Positions 26,743 to 35,750 of a DNA stretch of 64,000 nucleotides are shown here, one piece after another. The translations under genes and the position numbers were made by a program. Every line of letters begins with the position of its first letter. The stretch's first letter is position 1. The stretch covers positions 39,230 to 103,229 of the forward strand of contig JAFQQW010000013.1 of NCBI GenBank assembly GCA_017410375.1, written 5' to 3'. The notes under the pieces were generated by a model that saw only the letters and a program-made list of their open reading frames with translations, searched no databases and had not been told where the DNA came from. This DNA comes from Clostridia bacterium (lineage in GTDB: Bacteria > Bacillota > Clostridia > RGIG6154).

Positions 26743-27642
26743 TCAGTCCGCGTTGAGTAGTCTTAAGGCGTTTTCTCTGCAAATATTTTTGTATGCGGTA
26801 AGACTAATATTGCCGTTTGCATAAGCATCGTCCAAAAACGCACACATTTCTTTCGCAGTGCCGTTTAAGGTAGTCGGCGAGCTGATATCGGTGGCAAAGA
26901 AAATTCTTTCGTTAAACTCCTCTATAAATTTATAGGCAAATTCTTTATCCCTTAAAAAGGCATTCAGTCCGCTTTTGGCAGAGATATCACACAAAAGCCC
27001 CGGATACTTTCTTAAAAGTGCTGACACTCTTCCCTCTTTTGTGATTTTACCCGTTGGAAATCTGTTTCTGGTGTCTTCCGTAACATCTGCAGAAATTTCG
27101 GACCAGAAGGTCATGGCATGTGCCAGAATTTTTAGTTTCGGGAACGCTTCCAAAACCTTTTCCAGTCGCGGAAGTCCTATATCGTCTGCAACACCGCACC
27201 CTTCCCCCATCTTTCCGAAATGAATGGTAACAGGAAGTCCCGACTTTTCGATATGCGAAAAAAGATTGAGAACCTTAGGGTCATCTATGTACATATTTGC
27301 CTGAAGCTCGCCTACCCCTTTTGCCCCTTGTTCTTTAAAATAGTCAAGGTAATAAGAAAGGTTATCCTCAGGGGAATTGGTTGCCATTCTGGGGTCTAAT
27401 GCACAAAACCACCAGCCTAAAGTTTCGGGATACTGCGCAGAGAGTGCTCTGGCATCTCTTGATGTTATCGGGTCGTGCATACGCTCGGGCGCGCATCTTG
27501 CCATTTCTACACCCTTTTCAATACCCAGCGCATCATAAGCAGGCCGCAATTCTTCAGGGGTGGGCCAGGTGCCGCCCCGTAACCGCTCAGGTCCGCCTGC
27601 AAAATGTGCATGCACATGCATATCTATTTTTTTTACCGTCAT
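26743..27642 (-). CDS. amidohydrolase-family metal-dependent hydrolase
   Basis: A 299-residue TIM-barrel hydrolase of the Amidohydro_2 (PF04909) group: metal motif KIDMHVHAHF at the N-terminus, VTIHFGKM in the middle, KILAHAMTF, and FFATDISSP with the late aspartate. Such enzymes act as decarboxylases or hydrolases of small cyclic or aromatic acids. I start at ATG 27642, preceded by GGGAGGG; the frame is open to 27705 without a site. It lies just below the flavoprotein pair but after a terminator, so regulation may be separate. Confidence 0.78.
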   Translation of the reverse strand: MTVKKIDMHVHAHFAGGPERLRGGTWPTPEELRPAYDALGIEKGVEMARCAPERMHDPITSRDARALSAQYPETLGWWFCALDPRMATNSPEDNLSYYLDYFKEQGAKGVGELQANMYIDDPKVLNLFSHIEKSGLPVTIHFGKMGEGCGVADDIGLPRLEKVLEAFPKLKILAHAMTFWSEISADVTEDTRNRFPTGKITKEGRVSALLRKYPGLLCDISAKSGLNAFLRDKEFAYKFIEEFNERIFFATDISSPTTLNGTAKEMCAFLDDAYANGNISLTAYKNICRENALRLLNAD

Positions 27643-27757
27643 TTCTGCAACCCTCCCGGTATTGTATAATTTCACAAGCCTGAAATTCATCGTCCTCTTT
27701 TTCAAGTGAACGTGTATATATTAATTCTACCACACACACAAATGAATTGCAACTCCA

Positions 27758-27792
27758 AAAATAAACACCGCAAAGAATCTTTTGCGGTGTTT
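27758..27792 (-). terminator. terminator of the flavoprotein operon
   Basis: The perfect 12-base stem AAACACCGCAAA/TTTGCGGTGTTT has a 6-base loop and is followed by ATTTTT on the minus strand, directly below the stop at 27796. Confidence 0.85.
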
Positions 27793-27795
27793 GTG

Positions 27796-29664
27796 TTATT
27801 TATTCCAATTTTCGATTGCAGAAAATGCAATGTTTCTGATGCACTGCACCATATTGCCCTCACTGCTCTTTTTCGGGCGGGTGGTGATTCTTTTGTAATA
27901 GCTGTCATCCGAAAAAGCGGTTTTAAACGCCTCTTCGATTTTAGAACGCAGATTTTCGTTTGCGTTTCCGATACGTAAAAGTGCCGCAACGGCATTTGTG
28001 ATAAACTGGAAATACACGCCGTTAAAAGCAGAAATTGCATACCGCGTGGTCAATTTATCGCTGTGGTAAACAGGATTTTTAATTTCGTTTTCATCGCAAA
28101 TCATCTGAATGAGTGTATCAACAATTTCGGCATCTCCGAGTCTGCCCAGCCAGTAAATCGCCATGTAACCGCGCTGGTTATTGTTCTTCCGGCAATCTTT
28201 AAGCATGGTGTCATCACGCATGGATACCATATCTCTTAAAATCGGCAAACAGGAAGCATCTCCAATGCTTGCCAGTGCAAAAGACGCATGTTTTCTTGTG
28301 TTCTCATCTTCCGATTCCAGTAATTTTTTCAAAATCGGCACTGCTTTTTCACCCATCTGTTTTGCCGCCCAAATGGCTTCGCCCGGCTTATCGGTTGCAA
28401 GTGTTGCCTCTAATTTTTCAGGCTCTGTTACAAATGTAACATCTATTACAGGCAACTTGTCGCCGTTTGCATCTTTCGCACCGTCTACACGAACACCGCG
28501 GTTATCCGCATGATTTAAGCATCCGCTCTTTATCAGTCTGTCACGCAGTTCTTCATAAGGAATTTCTTTTAAAGCACAGTTTTCACGAATGGCTAAAAAT
28601 GCCATGTCCGCCGCCACTTCCGCAAGCTTTTTCATATCGGGAAGCATTCGCACACAGCTTGCAATGTCTCTGTCCACACCCAAGGCACGGCAAGGCACAA
28701 GCAAGCCGTTTACGCCTTTCGGAATAATCGTTTTAAAGGAAATGGGCACCGTTACGTTATACGCACCGAGGTTTGCACCCACTGCCCAATCGCAAAGGGC
28801 ATCTCCGTCAAACGCAATGTCCCAGCCATGCTTATCCAAATCCGCATATGCATAATAAACAGGTGTTTTCGTTTGTTTATCTGAAAACAAATCCACAACC
28901 GTTATCTGTTCTTCCGAAAGAATACGTCTGCCCTCACGCACACCGATTAAAGGCATGTGTGCCACAAAACGCATATCCTTTCTTTCTTCCGACATTTCTA
29001 AGGCTCTTGAGAAAATATAGGCCTCCGAAAGGGCTTCGTCGTCCCGCTGGTCTACACGACCGAAATCAATGTTTGTAAACCGGTAACGGGTTTCATCATA
29101 CATCAGAGAAACCATGCTGTAAGGCTGTGCCTGACCGTCCCAGGTTCTGCCGTATTCGCTCTCACAGCCTGCCATATGTGCGGTTACCGCATCCCCTGTG
29201 CAGTCCATTAAAACCTTGCATCCGATATTTATAAAGCCATCAGCCGTAAACACCTTAACGCCCACAACTGTGTCCTTCTCTTTATATACACCACAAATGC
29301 TTGCTTCGTATAAAATCTCTACACCCTTATCCAAAAGCTCTGCTTCCACAACCAGCTTACGGCTTTCAGTATGTACACATCCGAACTGCTCGTTAAAGTC
29401 ATTGACTTTTTCGTCAGTATCCATGTGCCGACCGCCGGGATAACCGAAATAATGCCAGGAAATACCACCTATTGTATTGGTTCCGCCAATGCAGTTATAG
29501 CTTTCAACGCCCAAAACCGACAAGCCGTTTTCTGCCGCATACAATGCCGCAAGTGACCCCGCAGTTCCCAATCCGCTTACCAGCACATCCACATGTTTTT
29601 CAAAGGTGACCTTCTCAACGTCTGTAGCTGTTACTACGCCGTTTTTTATTTCAAAAATTTTCAT
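27796..29664 (-). CDS. FAD-dependent oxidoreductase with C-terminal HEAT-like repeats
   Basis: A 622-residue cytoplasmic protein. Residues about 20-395 form an FAD_oxidored (PF12831)-type flavoprotein: DVLVSGLGTAGSLAALYAA for the ADP part, NCIGGTNTIGGISWHYF, LMDCTGDAVTAHMAG and LLVPCRALGVDRDIASCVR. From about 420 to 600 the chain becomes repeated helical pairs (for example AVPILKKLLESEDENTRKHA, CLPILRDMVS) like HEAT/PBS-lyase repeats, which usually bind a protein partner. Its ATG overlaps the stop of the upstream flavoprotein by 4 bases. The substrate is unknown; related proteins occur with glycoside-degradation genes. Confidence 0.8.
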   Translation of the reverse strand: MKIFEIKNGVVTATDVEKVTFEKHVDVLVSGLGTAGSLAALYAAENGLSVLGVESYNCIGGTNTIGGISWHYFGYPGGRHMDTDEKVNDFNEQFGCVHTESRKLVVEAELLDKGVEILYEASICGVYKEKDTVVGVKVFTADGFINIGCKVLMDCTGDAVTAHMAGCESEYGRTWDGQAQPYSMVSLMYDETRYRFTNIDFGRVDQRDDEALSEAYIFSRALEMSEERKDMRFVAHMPLIGVREGRRILSEEQITVVDLFSDKQTKTPVYYAYADLDKHGWDIAFDGDALCDWAVGANLGAYNVTVPISFKTIIPKGVNGLLVPCRALGVDRDIASCVRMLPDMKKLAEVAADMAFLAIRENCALKEIPYEELRDRLIKSGCLNHADNRGVRVDGAKDANGDKLPVIDVTFVTEPEKLEATLATDKPGEAIWAAKQMGEKAVPILKKLLESEDENTRKHASFALASIGDASCLPILRDMVSMRDDTMLKDCRKNNNQRGYMAIYWLGRLGDAEIVDTLIQMICDENEIKNPVYHSDKLTTRYAISAFNGVYFQFITNAVAALLRIGNANENLRSKIEEAFKTAFSDDSYYKRITTRPKKSSEGNMVQCIRNIAFSAIENWNK

Positions 29665-30416
29665 TTTGCGTCACCTCCGAAAAGCACGCCTGCATCAAAG
29701 GCAAGTACGGGATTTTTATACGCCTTAGAGGGTAGATACACTACGCCGTCCTCAGGCACAGAGTAATCTGAATCTATCGCATAATCAAACACATTTGCCA
29801 CGCAAAGAAGCTTTGCACCGTCCGGCAAATGTTTTACCGCCTCATATACCTTTTTCCGCGCCTCACTATAGCTTGCTTCTTTCTCCATCGGGATACGCAA
29901 CACCGCATTCCGTTCAAAGCCCCACTTTTCGCAAAGCATACCGGGCATTTTGCAGAATCCGTCTTTCGTATCGACAGAGAAATTGAAGGTTTTTTCAGAA
30001 TACATAAAAGCATGTACACGGGTATCCACCACACGCTTTGCCTTAAAGGTACGATAGCCTTTAACGCCATGTACAGTGCACAAAAATTCGTTTTCTGCGG
30101 CTTTTTCCACCGAAATAATTTCTGTGTTTAACAGCACATTTTTGCCTTCTAACAGCTTGTAAAGCGACGGAGCGCAGTCATATAAGCAAACACGTTGCCC
30201 CTCAAATGCCTTCTTTTTTGCAAACACGTCCAAAAGCTTCTTTGCTTCTTCAGTTACGGGCTTTTGCTCGTAATCCTGCCCGAAATGCAATGCACCAAAA
30301 AATTCATAGCCTGCCTCGGTACTTCTTTCCACGATCAGACATTTTTTACCGTATTTCTCAGCAATACCTGCCGCCGTAAAGGTTGCACCAAGCACGATAA
30401 CTTCATACTGCACCAA
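29661..30416 (-). CDS. small FAD/NAD-binding Rossmann protein, partner of the flavoprotein
   Basis: A 251-residue protein beginning with a Rossmann strand-loop-helix (YEVIVLGATFTAAGIAEKYG followed by KKCLIVERS). The GxGxxG turn is changed to GATFTAAG. The rest resembles a shortened FAD-dependent oxidoreductase with a VVDTR motif. Overlap with the larger flavoprotein gene suggests the two make a complex. A promoter lies at 30455-30483, facing an AraC regulator gene. Confidence 0.62.
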   Translation of the reverse strand: MVQYEVIVLGATFTAAGIAEKYGKKCLIVERSTEAGYEFFGALHFGQDYEQKPVTEEAKKLLDVFAKKKAFEGQRVCLYDCAPSLYKLLEGKNVLLNTEIISVEKAAENEFLCTVHGVKGYRTFKAKRVVDTRVHAFMYSEKTFNFSVDTKDGFCKMPGMLCEKWGFERNAVLRIPMEKEASYSEARKKVYEAVKHLPDGAKLLCVANVFDYAIDSDYSVPEDGVVYLPSKAYKNPVLAFDAGVLFGGDAK

Positions 30417-30454
30417 AAAGTCACTCCGTTTCCGAAAATTTTCTATCTGTTACA

Positions 30455-30483
30455 AGAATATCATGTTTTTGGGCATAATTCAA
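30455..30483 (-). promoter_or_regulatory. promoter of the flavoprotein operon
   Basis: Minus strand TTGAAT (30483-30478), 17-base spacer, TATTCT (30460-30455). The weak -10 box suits activation by the divergent AraC protein. Confidence 0.55.
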
Positions 30484-30569
30484 CGCATTTCTTATCATAA
30501 AATTCCGTTTTTTTGCAAAAAGCTTGAATTTTGTATAATTTCATGCTAAGATAAATATGGGTGATAACA

Positions 30570-31373
30570 ATGATTCGAATAAACGAACGGAACTTTTCTA
30601 TGGTAACCATTCAGAAGAACAGCTCTTCTCCGGCAAACCGAGAAACGTTTTCCTTTACCAATTTCAGAATCTGTCTGGTTCTGCACGGAAGTGCCGTGTG
30701 GAATATCAATGACCGCTCCTTTACGGTAGAACAAGGCGATATTATCTTTTTAAACAGCAGTCAGAGGCGACGTTTCATTTCGTTCGGCAAGGACGGCTTT
30801 TCCCTTGCTACCTTCTGCTTTGACCGCTCTGCCTTTACCAATCTGCATCATTTTCTGTTTTTGTTAAACTGCGTAAAGGAACACCACGGTGTAATGAAAA
30901 ACCAACCGCTTGCGCCTTTTTTAAAAGAAATCTACTTAGAGCTTCAGGGCAATCACCCGTTACGCTTCGAAATGGCATCTGCTATGCTCACGGAATTTTT
31001 CATTCGCCTGGAACGGCAGACAAGCTTTACGCCCGATACGCAAATTGATATCAACGGCGCTTTGCTTGATATTTTAGACTATATTGACGCCAACATCACC
31101 GAAAAATTAAGCCTTACAAGCCTTGCAAAACGAGCAGGTCTTACCGAAAGTTCTTTTTCCCGCTGGTTTGCAAAGGTAAACGGTGTTTCCTTTAAAAAAT
31201 ATGTGATGTCCAGACGTATTTCTCTTGCAATTATTTTGTTACAGACCACAAACTTAAAGACGGTAGACATCGCGCTTGAGTGCGGATTTGACAGCATCAG
31301 CGGATTTTACGATGCCTTTAAAAAGGTAACGGGCACAACCCCGAGCCACATTTCAAACATGAATTTAATCTAA
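30570..31373 (+). CDS. AraC-family transcriptional regulator
   Basis: A 267-residue regulator. The N-terminal half is a cupin-like sensor (FTVEQGDIIFLNSS), the C-terminal 100 residues hold the double helix-turn-helix: LSLTSLAKRAGLTESSFSRWFAKVNG and TVDIALECGFDSISGFYDAFKKVTGTTPSHI. Divergent from the flavoprotein operon, its likely target. The frame opens with GTG 30561, but ATG 30570 is better placed after GGGTGA. Confidence 0.88.
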   Translation: MIRINERNFSMVTIQKNSSSPANRETFSFTNFRICLVLHGSAVWNINDRSFTVEQGDIIFLNSSQRRRFISFGKDGFSLATFCFDRSAFTNLHHFLFLLNCVKEHHGVMKNQPLAPFLKEIYLELQGNHPLRFEMASAMLTEFFIRLERQTSFTPDTQIDINGALLDILDYIDANITEKLSLTSLAKRAGLTESSFSRWFAKVNGVSFKKYVMSRRISLAIILLQTTNLKTVDIALECGFDSISGFYDAFKKVTGTTPSHISNMNLI

Positions 31374-31375
31374 AT

Positions 31376-31404
31376 AAAAAAAGACCTCACGAGGTCTTTT
31401 TTTT
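31376..31404. terminator. bidirectional terminator between the AraC gene and rpmF
   Basis: The stem AAAAAAGACCTC/GAGGTCTTTTTT has a minimal loop and runs of A and T on its two sides. Confidence 0.85.
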
Positions 31405-31424
31405 ATGCAAATATTTGTGATGAT

Positions 31425-31604
31425 TTACGCTTCAACCTTAACAACTTCCTTACCCTTATAGAAACCGCAAGCAGGGCATACTCTGTGTCCAAGTTTGAAT
31501 TCACCGCACTGGGGGCATTTAACCATTCCGGGAATGGATAATTTCCAGTTTGCTCTTCTCTTATCACGTCTTGCTTTAGATACCTTTCTCTTTGGAACTG
31601 CCAT
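31425..31604 (-). CDS. rpmF: 50S ribosomal protein L32
   Basis: A 59-residue ribosomal protein: [22 protein letters not shown] would be the start region, followed by a four-cysteine zinc ribbon (CPQCGE, CPACGFY), so it is the zinc-binding form. ATG 31604 follows AAGGAGG by 7 bases; the two extra upstream codons of the open frame are not used. It follows yceD, the usual pair. Confidence 0.97.
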   Translation of the reverse strand: MAVPKRKVSKARRDKRRANWKLSIPGMVKCPQCGEFKLGHRVCPACGFYKGKEVVKVEA

Positions 31605-31641
31605 GTTCACACCTCCTTATAGTAAATGACTAAGACTTAAA

Positions 31642-32142
31642 TTAGTCAAATAATCCTCTTAATGCTTCAAATCTCGGATCCCATTCATCGTCTTTGCAGG
31701 TACAGCTTTCCATATTTAAGTTTTTACCGCACACTGAACAAAGACCCTTGCAATCTTCTTTACACAAATGCTTTGTGGGAAGTGCGCCGAACGCAAACTC
31801 ACCAACCGTTTGTGCAAGGTCGATTTCATATCCTTCAAAGCGAACCGCCTCTTCATCTTCAGAAAGCACGGTTGCCGCACGGACATAGTTTTCCGAAACC
31901 GAAAACTTTATGGAATGGGTAGTGTCTGCTCCGCATCTGTCGCATACACAGGCATACTCACCTTCAGCCTCAGCCTCCAGCATGATTACACCGCCTGCAT
32001 GCTTCATTTTGCCAACCACTTTAATGGGCTTTTCAAAACGAACCGATGTGGGTGCAAAGGAAAACGCACTTAAGTCCAGATTTACCGAAAGCTTTTCTTC
32101 ACTGTTATCGTGCTTTAAAAGTTCCGCCACGGAAATAAGCAT
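31642..32142 (-). CDS. yceD: YceD family protein (DUF177)
   Basis: A 166-residue member of the YceD/DUF177 family, linked to 23S rRNA maturation in bacteria and nearly always upstream of rpmF. Two cysteine pairs are visible (CVCDRCGA in the middle; CKEDCKGLCSVCGKNLN then CTC near the end), typical for the Gram-positive form. It has its own consensus promoter at 32176-32204. Confidence 0.9.
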   Translation of the reverse strand: MLISVAELLKHDNSEEKLSVNLDLSAFSFAPTSVRFEKPIKVVGKMKHAGGVIMLEAEAEGEYACVCDRCGADTTHSIKFSVSENYVRAATVLSEDEEAVRFEGYEIDLAQTVGEFAFGALPTKHLCKEDCKGLCSVCGKNLNMESCTCKDDEWDPRFEALRGLFD

Positions 32143-32175
32143 AGTTTACCCCCTAAATTCCATACAGTACTATTT

Positions 32176-32204
32176 ATTATACAAAGTTTTTGCGCATTTG
32201 TCAA
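32176..32204 (-). promoter_or_regulatory. promoter of yceD-rpmF
   Basis: Minus strand TTGACA (32204-32199), 17-base spacer, TATAAT (32181-32176): full consensus. Confidence 0.85.
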
Positions 32205-32251
32205 GCATTTTTTTCAAATTTTCAAACTTTTTTACCTGATTCCCTTTCGGC

Positions 32252-32281
32252 AAAAAAGCGACTTTAAAAAGTCGCTTTTTT
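32252..32281 (-). terminator. terminator of pta-ackA
   Basis: The stem AAAAAAGCGACTTT/AAAGTCGCTTTTTT lies 13 bases below the ackA stop, with T-runs on both sides. Confidence 0.88.
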
Positions 32282-32293
32282 GTTTTTATTTAA

Positions 32294-33481
32294 TTAGCCA
32301 ACCAAAGCTTTGGTTTCCATTGCGATTGCGAGTTCTTCGTTGGTGGGGATAACCAGAACGCGAACGGAAGCACCTTCCGCAGAAATATCAATTTCTTCGC
32401 CGCGGATTGCATTCTTTTCGTCGTCAATCTTAACGCCCATGAACGCAAGACCTTTTGCTACGTTTGCACGCATTACCTTGTTGTTTTCGCCAACACCTGC
32501 GGTGAAAACAATGGCATCTACACCGCCCATAGCTGCTGCATAAGAGCCGATGTATTTCTTAACCTGATAATCAAACATGTTAAGACCGATTTCAGCAACC
32601 TTGTTGCCTTCCTTTGCGGAAGCTTCAACGTCTCTGAAGTCGCTGGAAACGCCGGAAAGACCCAAGATACCGGACTTTTTATTCATGATGGCATCAATTT
32701 CGGATGCAGACAAGCCTTCTTTTTCCTGCAAGAAGGTTACAACAGCCGGGTCGATGTCACCGCAACGGGTACCCATAAGCAAGCCTGCAAGAGGTGTAAA
32801 GCCCATGGTGGTGTCCATGCTCTTACCGCCATCTACTGCGGTAATGGAAGAACCGTTACCCAAGTGGCAGGTTACAATCTTCAAATCTTTAATGTCTTTG
32901 CCGAGCATAGCTGCTGCTCTGCCTGCAACATATTTGTGAGAAGTACCGTGGAAGCCGTATCTTCTGATTTTATACTTTTCATAGTATTCATAAGGAAGTG
33001 CATAGAGATAGGATTCAGCAGGCATGGTCTGATGGAATGCAGTATCAAATACAGCTACCTGCGGAACGCCGGGCATTGCTTCTTCACAAGCTGCGATACC
33101 GGTGAGGTTTGCAGGGTTATGAAGGGGTGCAAGGTCGATGCATTCTTCCAATGCTGCTTTAACGTCTGCATTGATTACAACAGAGCCACTGAACTTTTCA
33201 CCGCCGTGTACCACACGGTGACCTACGGCAGAAATTTCGCTCATATCGGAAATCACACCGTGTTCTTTGCTGAGGAGTGCTTCCAAAACTGCAGAAATTG
33301 CTTTCGCGTGGTTGGGCATATCAATGTTAAACTGCAATTTTTCACCGTTTACACTGTGGTTCAAAATACCGTCGATACCAATTCTTTCACAAAGACCTTT
33401 TGCCATAACTTCGTTACTGTCCATATCAATCAACTGATATTTCAGCGAGGAGCTACCGGCATTGATAACTAAAATTTTCAT
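32294..33481 (-). CDS. ackA: acetate kinase
   Basis: Makes ATP from acetyl phosphate, the last step of acetate fermentation. The 395-residue protein has the [14 protein letters not shown] start, [40 protein letters not shown] and [11 protein letters not shown] signatures. ATG 33481 follows AAAAGGAG; the frame is open to 33526 without a signal. It lies 22 bases after pta. Confidence 0.97.
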   Translation of the reverse strand: MKILVINAGSSSLKYQLIDMDSNEVMAKGLCERIGIDGILNHSVNGEKLQFNIDMPNHAKAISAVLEALLSKEHGVISDMSEISAVGHRVVHGGEKFSGSVVINADVKAALEECIDLAPLHNPANLTGIAACEEAMPGVPQVAVFDTAFHQTMPAESYLYALPYEYYEKYKIRRYGFHGTSHKYVAGRAAAMLGKDIKDLKIVTCHLGNGSSITAVDGGKSMDTTMGFTPLAGLLMGTRCGDIDPAVVTFLQEKEGLSASEIDAIMNKKSGILGLSGVSSDFRDVEASAKEGNKVAEIGLNMFDYQVKKYIGSYAAAMGGVDAIVFTAGVGENNKVMRANVAKGLAFMGVKIDDEKNAIRGEEIDISAEGASVRVLVIPTNEELAIAMETKALVG

Positions 33482-33503
33482 TTCATTTTCTCCTTTTATT
33501 GAA

Positions 33504-34502
33504 TTATTGATTCTGAGCCTGTACACAGGTGATGGCTACAACGCCTACGATATCGTCTGCACTGCAACCTCTCGACAGATCGTTAATGGGCATTGCGATA
33601 CCCTGAGTTACAGGGCCGTAAGCTTCTGCTTTTGCAAGACGCTGAACCAGTTTGTAACCGCTGTTGCCTGCATCTAAGTCCGGGAATACCAATACGTTCG
33701 CCTGACCTGCAACAGAGCTGTTTGGAGCCTTGGACTTACCAATTTCCATATCGATAGCCGCGTCAACCTGCAATTCACCGTCTACCTTCAGTTCAGGATG
33801 TGCCTCTTTACAAATTCTTGTTGCTTCCACAACCTTATCTACATCGGCATGCTTTGCACTGCCCATGGTAGAGTGCGAAATCATAGCAACCTTTGCTTCT
33901 TTTTCAACCAAAAGCTCAAAGGATTCTGCAGAGCAAGCTGCAATGGCTGCAAGCTTTTCCGGATCGGGGTTCTGCTCTAAACCGCTGTCTGCAAAAATGA
34001 AAGTACCCTTTTCGCCGTATTCGCAGTTCGGAACAACCATTACGAAGAATGCGGAAACCAATTTTACACCGGGCTTTGTTTTAATAATCTGCAAGCTCGG
34101 ACGCAGGGTGTTTGCAGTAGAATGGCACGCACCGGATACAACACCGTCTGCGTCGCCTGCTTTAACCATCAGGCATGCATAATACATGTAATCGCCAAGA
34201 GCGGTTTTCTTTGCTTCTTCATAGGTTAACCCCTTTGCTTTTCTGAGTTCCACAAAAAGGTTTAAATATTCCTCGGTTTTCTCGTAGGTGTAGGGGTCAA
34301 TGATGGTTGCCTTGGAAATGTCAAGACCCTTGCTGTTTGCCTCTACCTCTTCGGGTGTACCGATAATGATAATGTTTGCCAGATCTTCTTTCAAAACGGT
34401 TTCTGCCGCTTCAAAAGTTCTTCTGTCCATAGATTCGGGAAGAACGATGGTTTTCTTATCCGCCTTTGCTCTTTCCTTAATTCTGTCCAAAAATGCACTC
34501 AT
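33504..34502 (-). CDS. pta: phosphate acetyltransferase
   Basis: Converts acetyl-CoA and phosphate to acetyl phosphate, feeding AckA. At 332 residues it is the short Pta without the N-terminal P-loop domain. Visible blocks are [44 protein letters not shown] [16 protein letters not shown], and [21 protein letters not shown]. It is co-transcribed with ackA from a promoter at 34541-34569. Confidence 0.97.
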   Translation of the reverse strand: MSAFLDRIKERAKADKKTIVLPESMDRRTFEAAETVLKEDLANIIIIGTPEEVEANSKGLDISKATIIDPYTYEKTEEYLNLFVELRKAKGLTYEEAKKTALGDYMYYACLMVKAGDADGVVSGACHSTANTLRPSLQIIKTKPGVKLVSAFFVMVVPNCEYGEKGTFIFADSGLEQNPDPEKLAAIAACSAESFELLVEKEAKVAMISHSTMGSAKHADVDKVVEATRICKEAHPELKVDGELQVDAAIDMEIGKSKAPNSSVAGQANVLVFPDLDAGNSGYKLVQRLAKAEAYGPVTQGIAMPINDLSRGCSADDIVGVVAITCVQAQNQ

Positions 34503-34540
34503 TTGTACTTCCTCCTTAAAATTTCACTCTTATCTTTACC

Positions 34541-34569
34541 ATTATAAACCTTTTTTAGAAATTTTTCAA
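34541..34569 (-). promoter_or_regulatory. promoter of pta-ackA
   Basis: Minus strand TTGAAA (34569-34564), 17-base spacer, TATAAT (34546-34541). Confidence 0.82.
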
Positions 34570-34589
34570 TAGCTTTTTTCATTTTTTTG

Positions 34590-34598
34590 TGTTATAAT
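34590..34598 (+). promoter_or_regulatory. extended -10 promoter of tmcAL
   Basis: TGTTATAAT is an extended -10 element without a good -35. It covers the first ATG of the open frame (34597), which rules that codon out as start. Confidence 0.65.
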
Positions 34599-34617
34599 GA
34601 AAAAAAGAGGTGATTTT

Positions 34618-35721
34618 TTGAAAGTTGCAGGCATTATTGCAGAGTACAATCCCATGCACACGGGACACATATATCAGCTTTCCCAAGCAGATGCGGATGC
34701 CAAAGTAATTGTGATGAGCGGAAACTTTGTGCAACGGGGCGAGCCTGCCCTTTACGATAAATGGCAAAGGGCGGAAATTGCCGTTAAAAACGGTGCAGAT
34801 CTGGTATTAGAGCTTCCCGTGAGCTTTGCGGTTGCTTCTGCCGAGCGGTTCGCTTTCGGAGGCGTGTCAGTCCTTGACAGGCTTGGCATCATTTCCCATC
34901 TTGTGTTCGGTGCAGAAAGTCCGCTTTCGGATTTGCAGTCTGCCGCATCAAAGCTTTCGGGCGATGCATTTGAAGCATATATGCAAAAGAATGCAACCGG
35001 TGAAAAATCCTATCACGAAATCCGCAACGAACTGGTTGAACCTGATCTACTGAAAGGCTCTAACAACATTTTGGGCATTGAGTATTTAAAGGCGTTACAA
35101 AAACTAAACAGTTCTGTTACACCCGAGGTTATTTTGCGGAAAGGTGCAAACTATAACGAGCAAGCACCCAAAGACGGCTTTGCTTCGGCAAGCTATATCC
35201 GAAGTGCTTTACTTAAAGGCGCAGACTGCTCCGCCTTTCTCCCCTATGCTTTGCCCCAAACAAAGCTTGTTACTGCAGAGGACATGTTTCCCTATTTAAA
35301 ATACAAGCTGTTGACCGAAAATATTGCAGACATTGCAGAAATCCGTGAGGGCATAGAAAACCGCATAAAGGAATGCGCATTAACTGCAGATTCTTTTTCG
35401 GATTTGCTGAACAAAATCAAAACAAAGCGATACACCCGCACCGCCATTTCCAGAATGCTGACTCTTGCATTTTTAGGCATCGAAAAGAAAAATCTGTCCG
35501 AAGCACCGCAGTACACAAGAGTACTTGCAGCAAACAACCTGGGTTGTGAATTACTGGGCACCATGCGAAAAAGCGCAACCATTCCCATTGTCACCAAAGG
35601 TGCTGATGCACCCGATTGTGAGGATGCGAAGCTTGATTTTAAAGCCGGAGATTTGTACGCACTGCTTTCGGACGCACCATCGTCAACAGACTACCTGAAA
35701 CATCCTTATATACAAAAATAA
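34618..35721 (+). CDS. tmcAL: tRNA(Met) cytidine acetate ligase
   Basis: YlbM-type enzyme, 367 residues, that makes N4-acetylcytidine at the wobble base of elongator tRNA(Met) from acetate and ATP. The nucleotidyltransferase start VAGIIAEYNPMHTGHIYQL has the HxGH motif, followed by VIVMSGNFVQRGEPA and FASASYIRSAL. The start is TTG 34618 behind AGAGGTGAT, matching the family's N-terminus; the upstream ATG lies in the promoter. Its use of acetate is notable beside pta-ackA, although the genes are divergent. Confidence 0.93.
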   Translation: MKVAGIIAEYNPMHTGHIYQLSQADADAKVIVMSGNFVQRGEPALYDKWQRAEIAVKNGADLVLELPVSFAVASAERFAFGGVSVLDRLGIISHLVFGAESPLSDLQSAASKLSGDAFEAYMQKNATGEKSYHEIRNELVEPDLLKGSNNILGIEYLKALQKLNSSVTPEVILRKGANYNEQAPKDGFASASYIRSALLKGADCSAFLPYALPQTKLVTAEDMFPYLKYKLLTENIADIAEIREGIENRIKECALTADSFSDLLNKIKTKRYTRTAISRMLTLAFLGIEKKNLSEAPQYTRVLAANNLGCELLGTMRKSATIPIVTKGADAPDCEDAKLDFKAGDLYALLSDAPSSTDYLKHPYIQK

Positions 35722-35750
35722 AGTGTGCATCAGCACACTTTGTTTTTTAT
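35720..35750 (+). terminator. terminator of tmcAL
   Basis: The stem AAAGTGTGC/GCACACTTT with an ATCA loop is followed by GTTTTTT. It overlaps the 3' end of the convergent epimerase gene. Confidence 0.8.

Noticed and set aside
32864..33472. A 202-codon plus-strand frame antisense to ackA
   Set aside because: It is a shadow of ackA, whose protein motifs are unambiguous.
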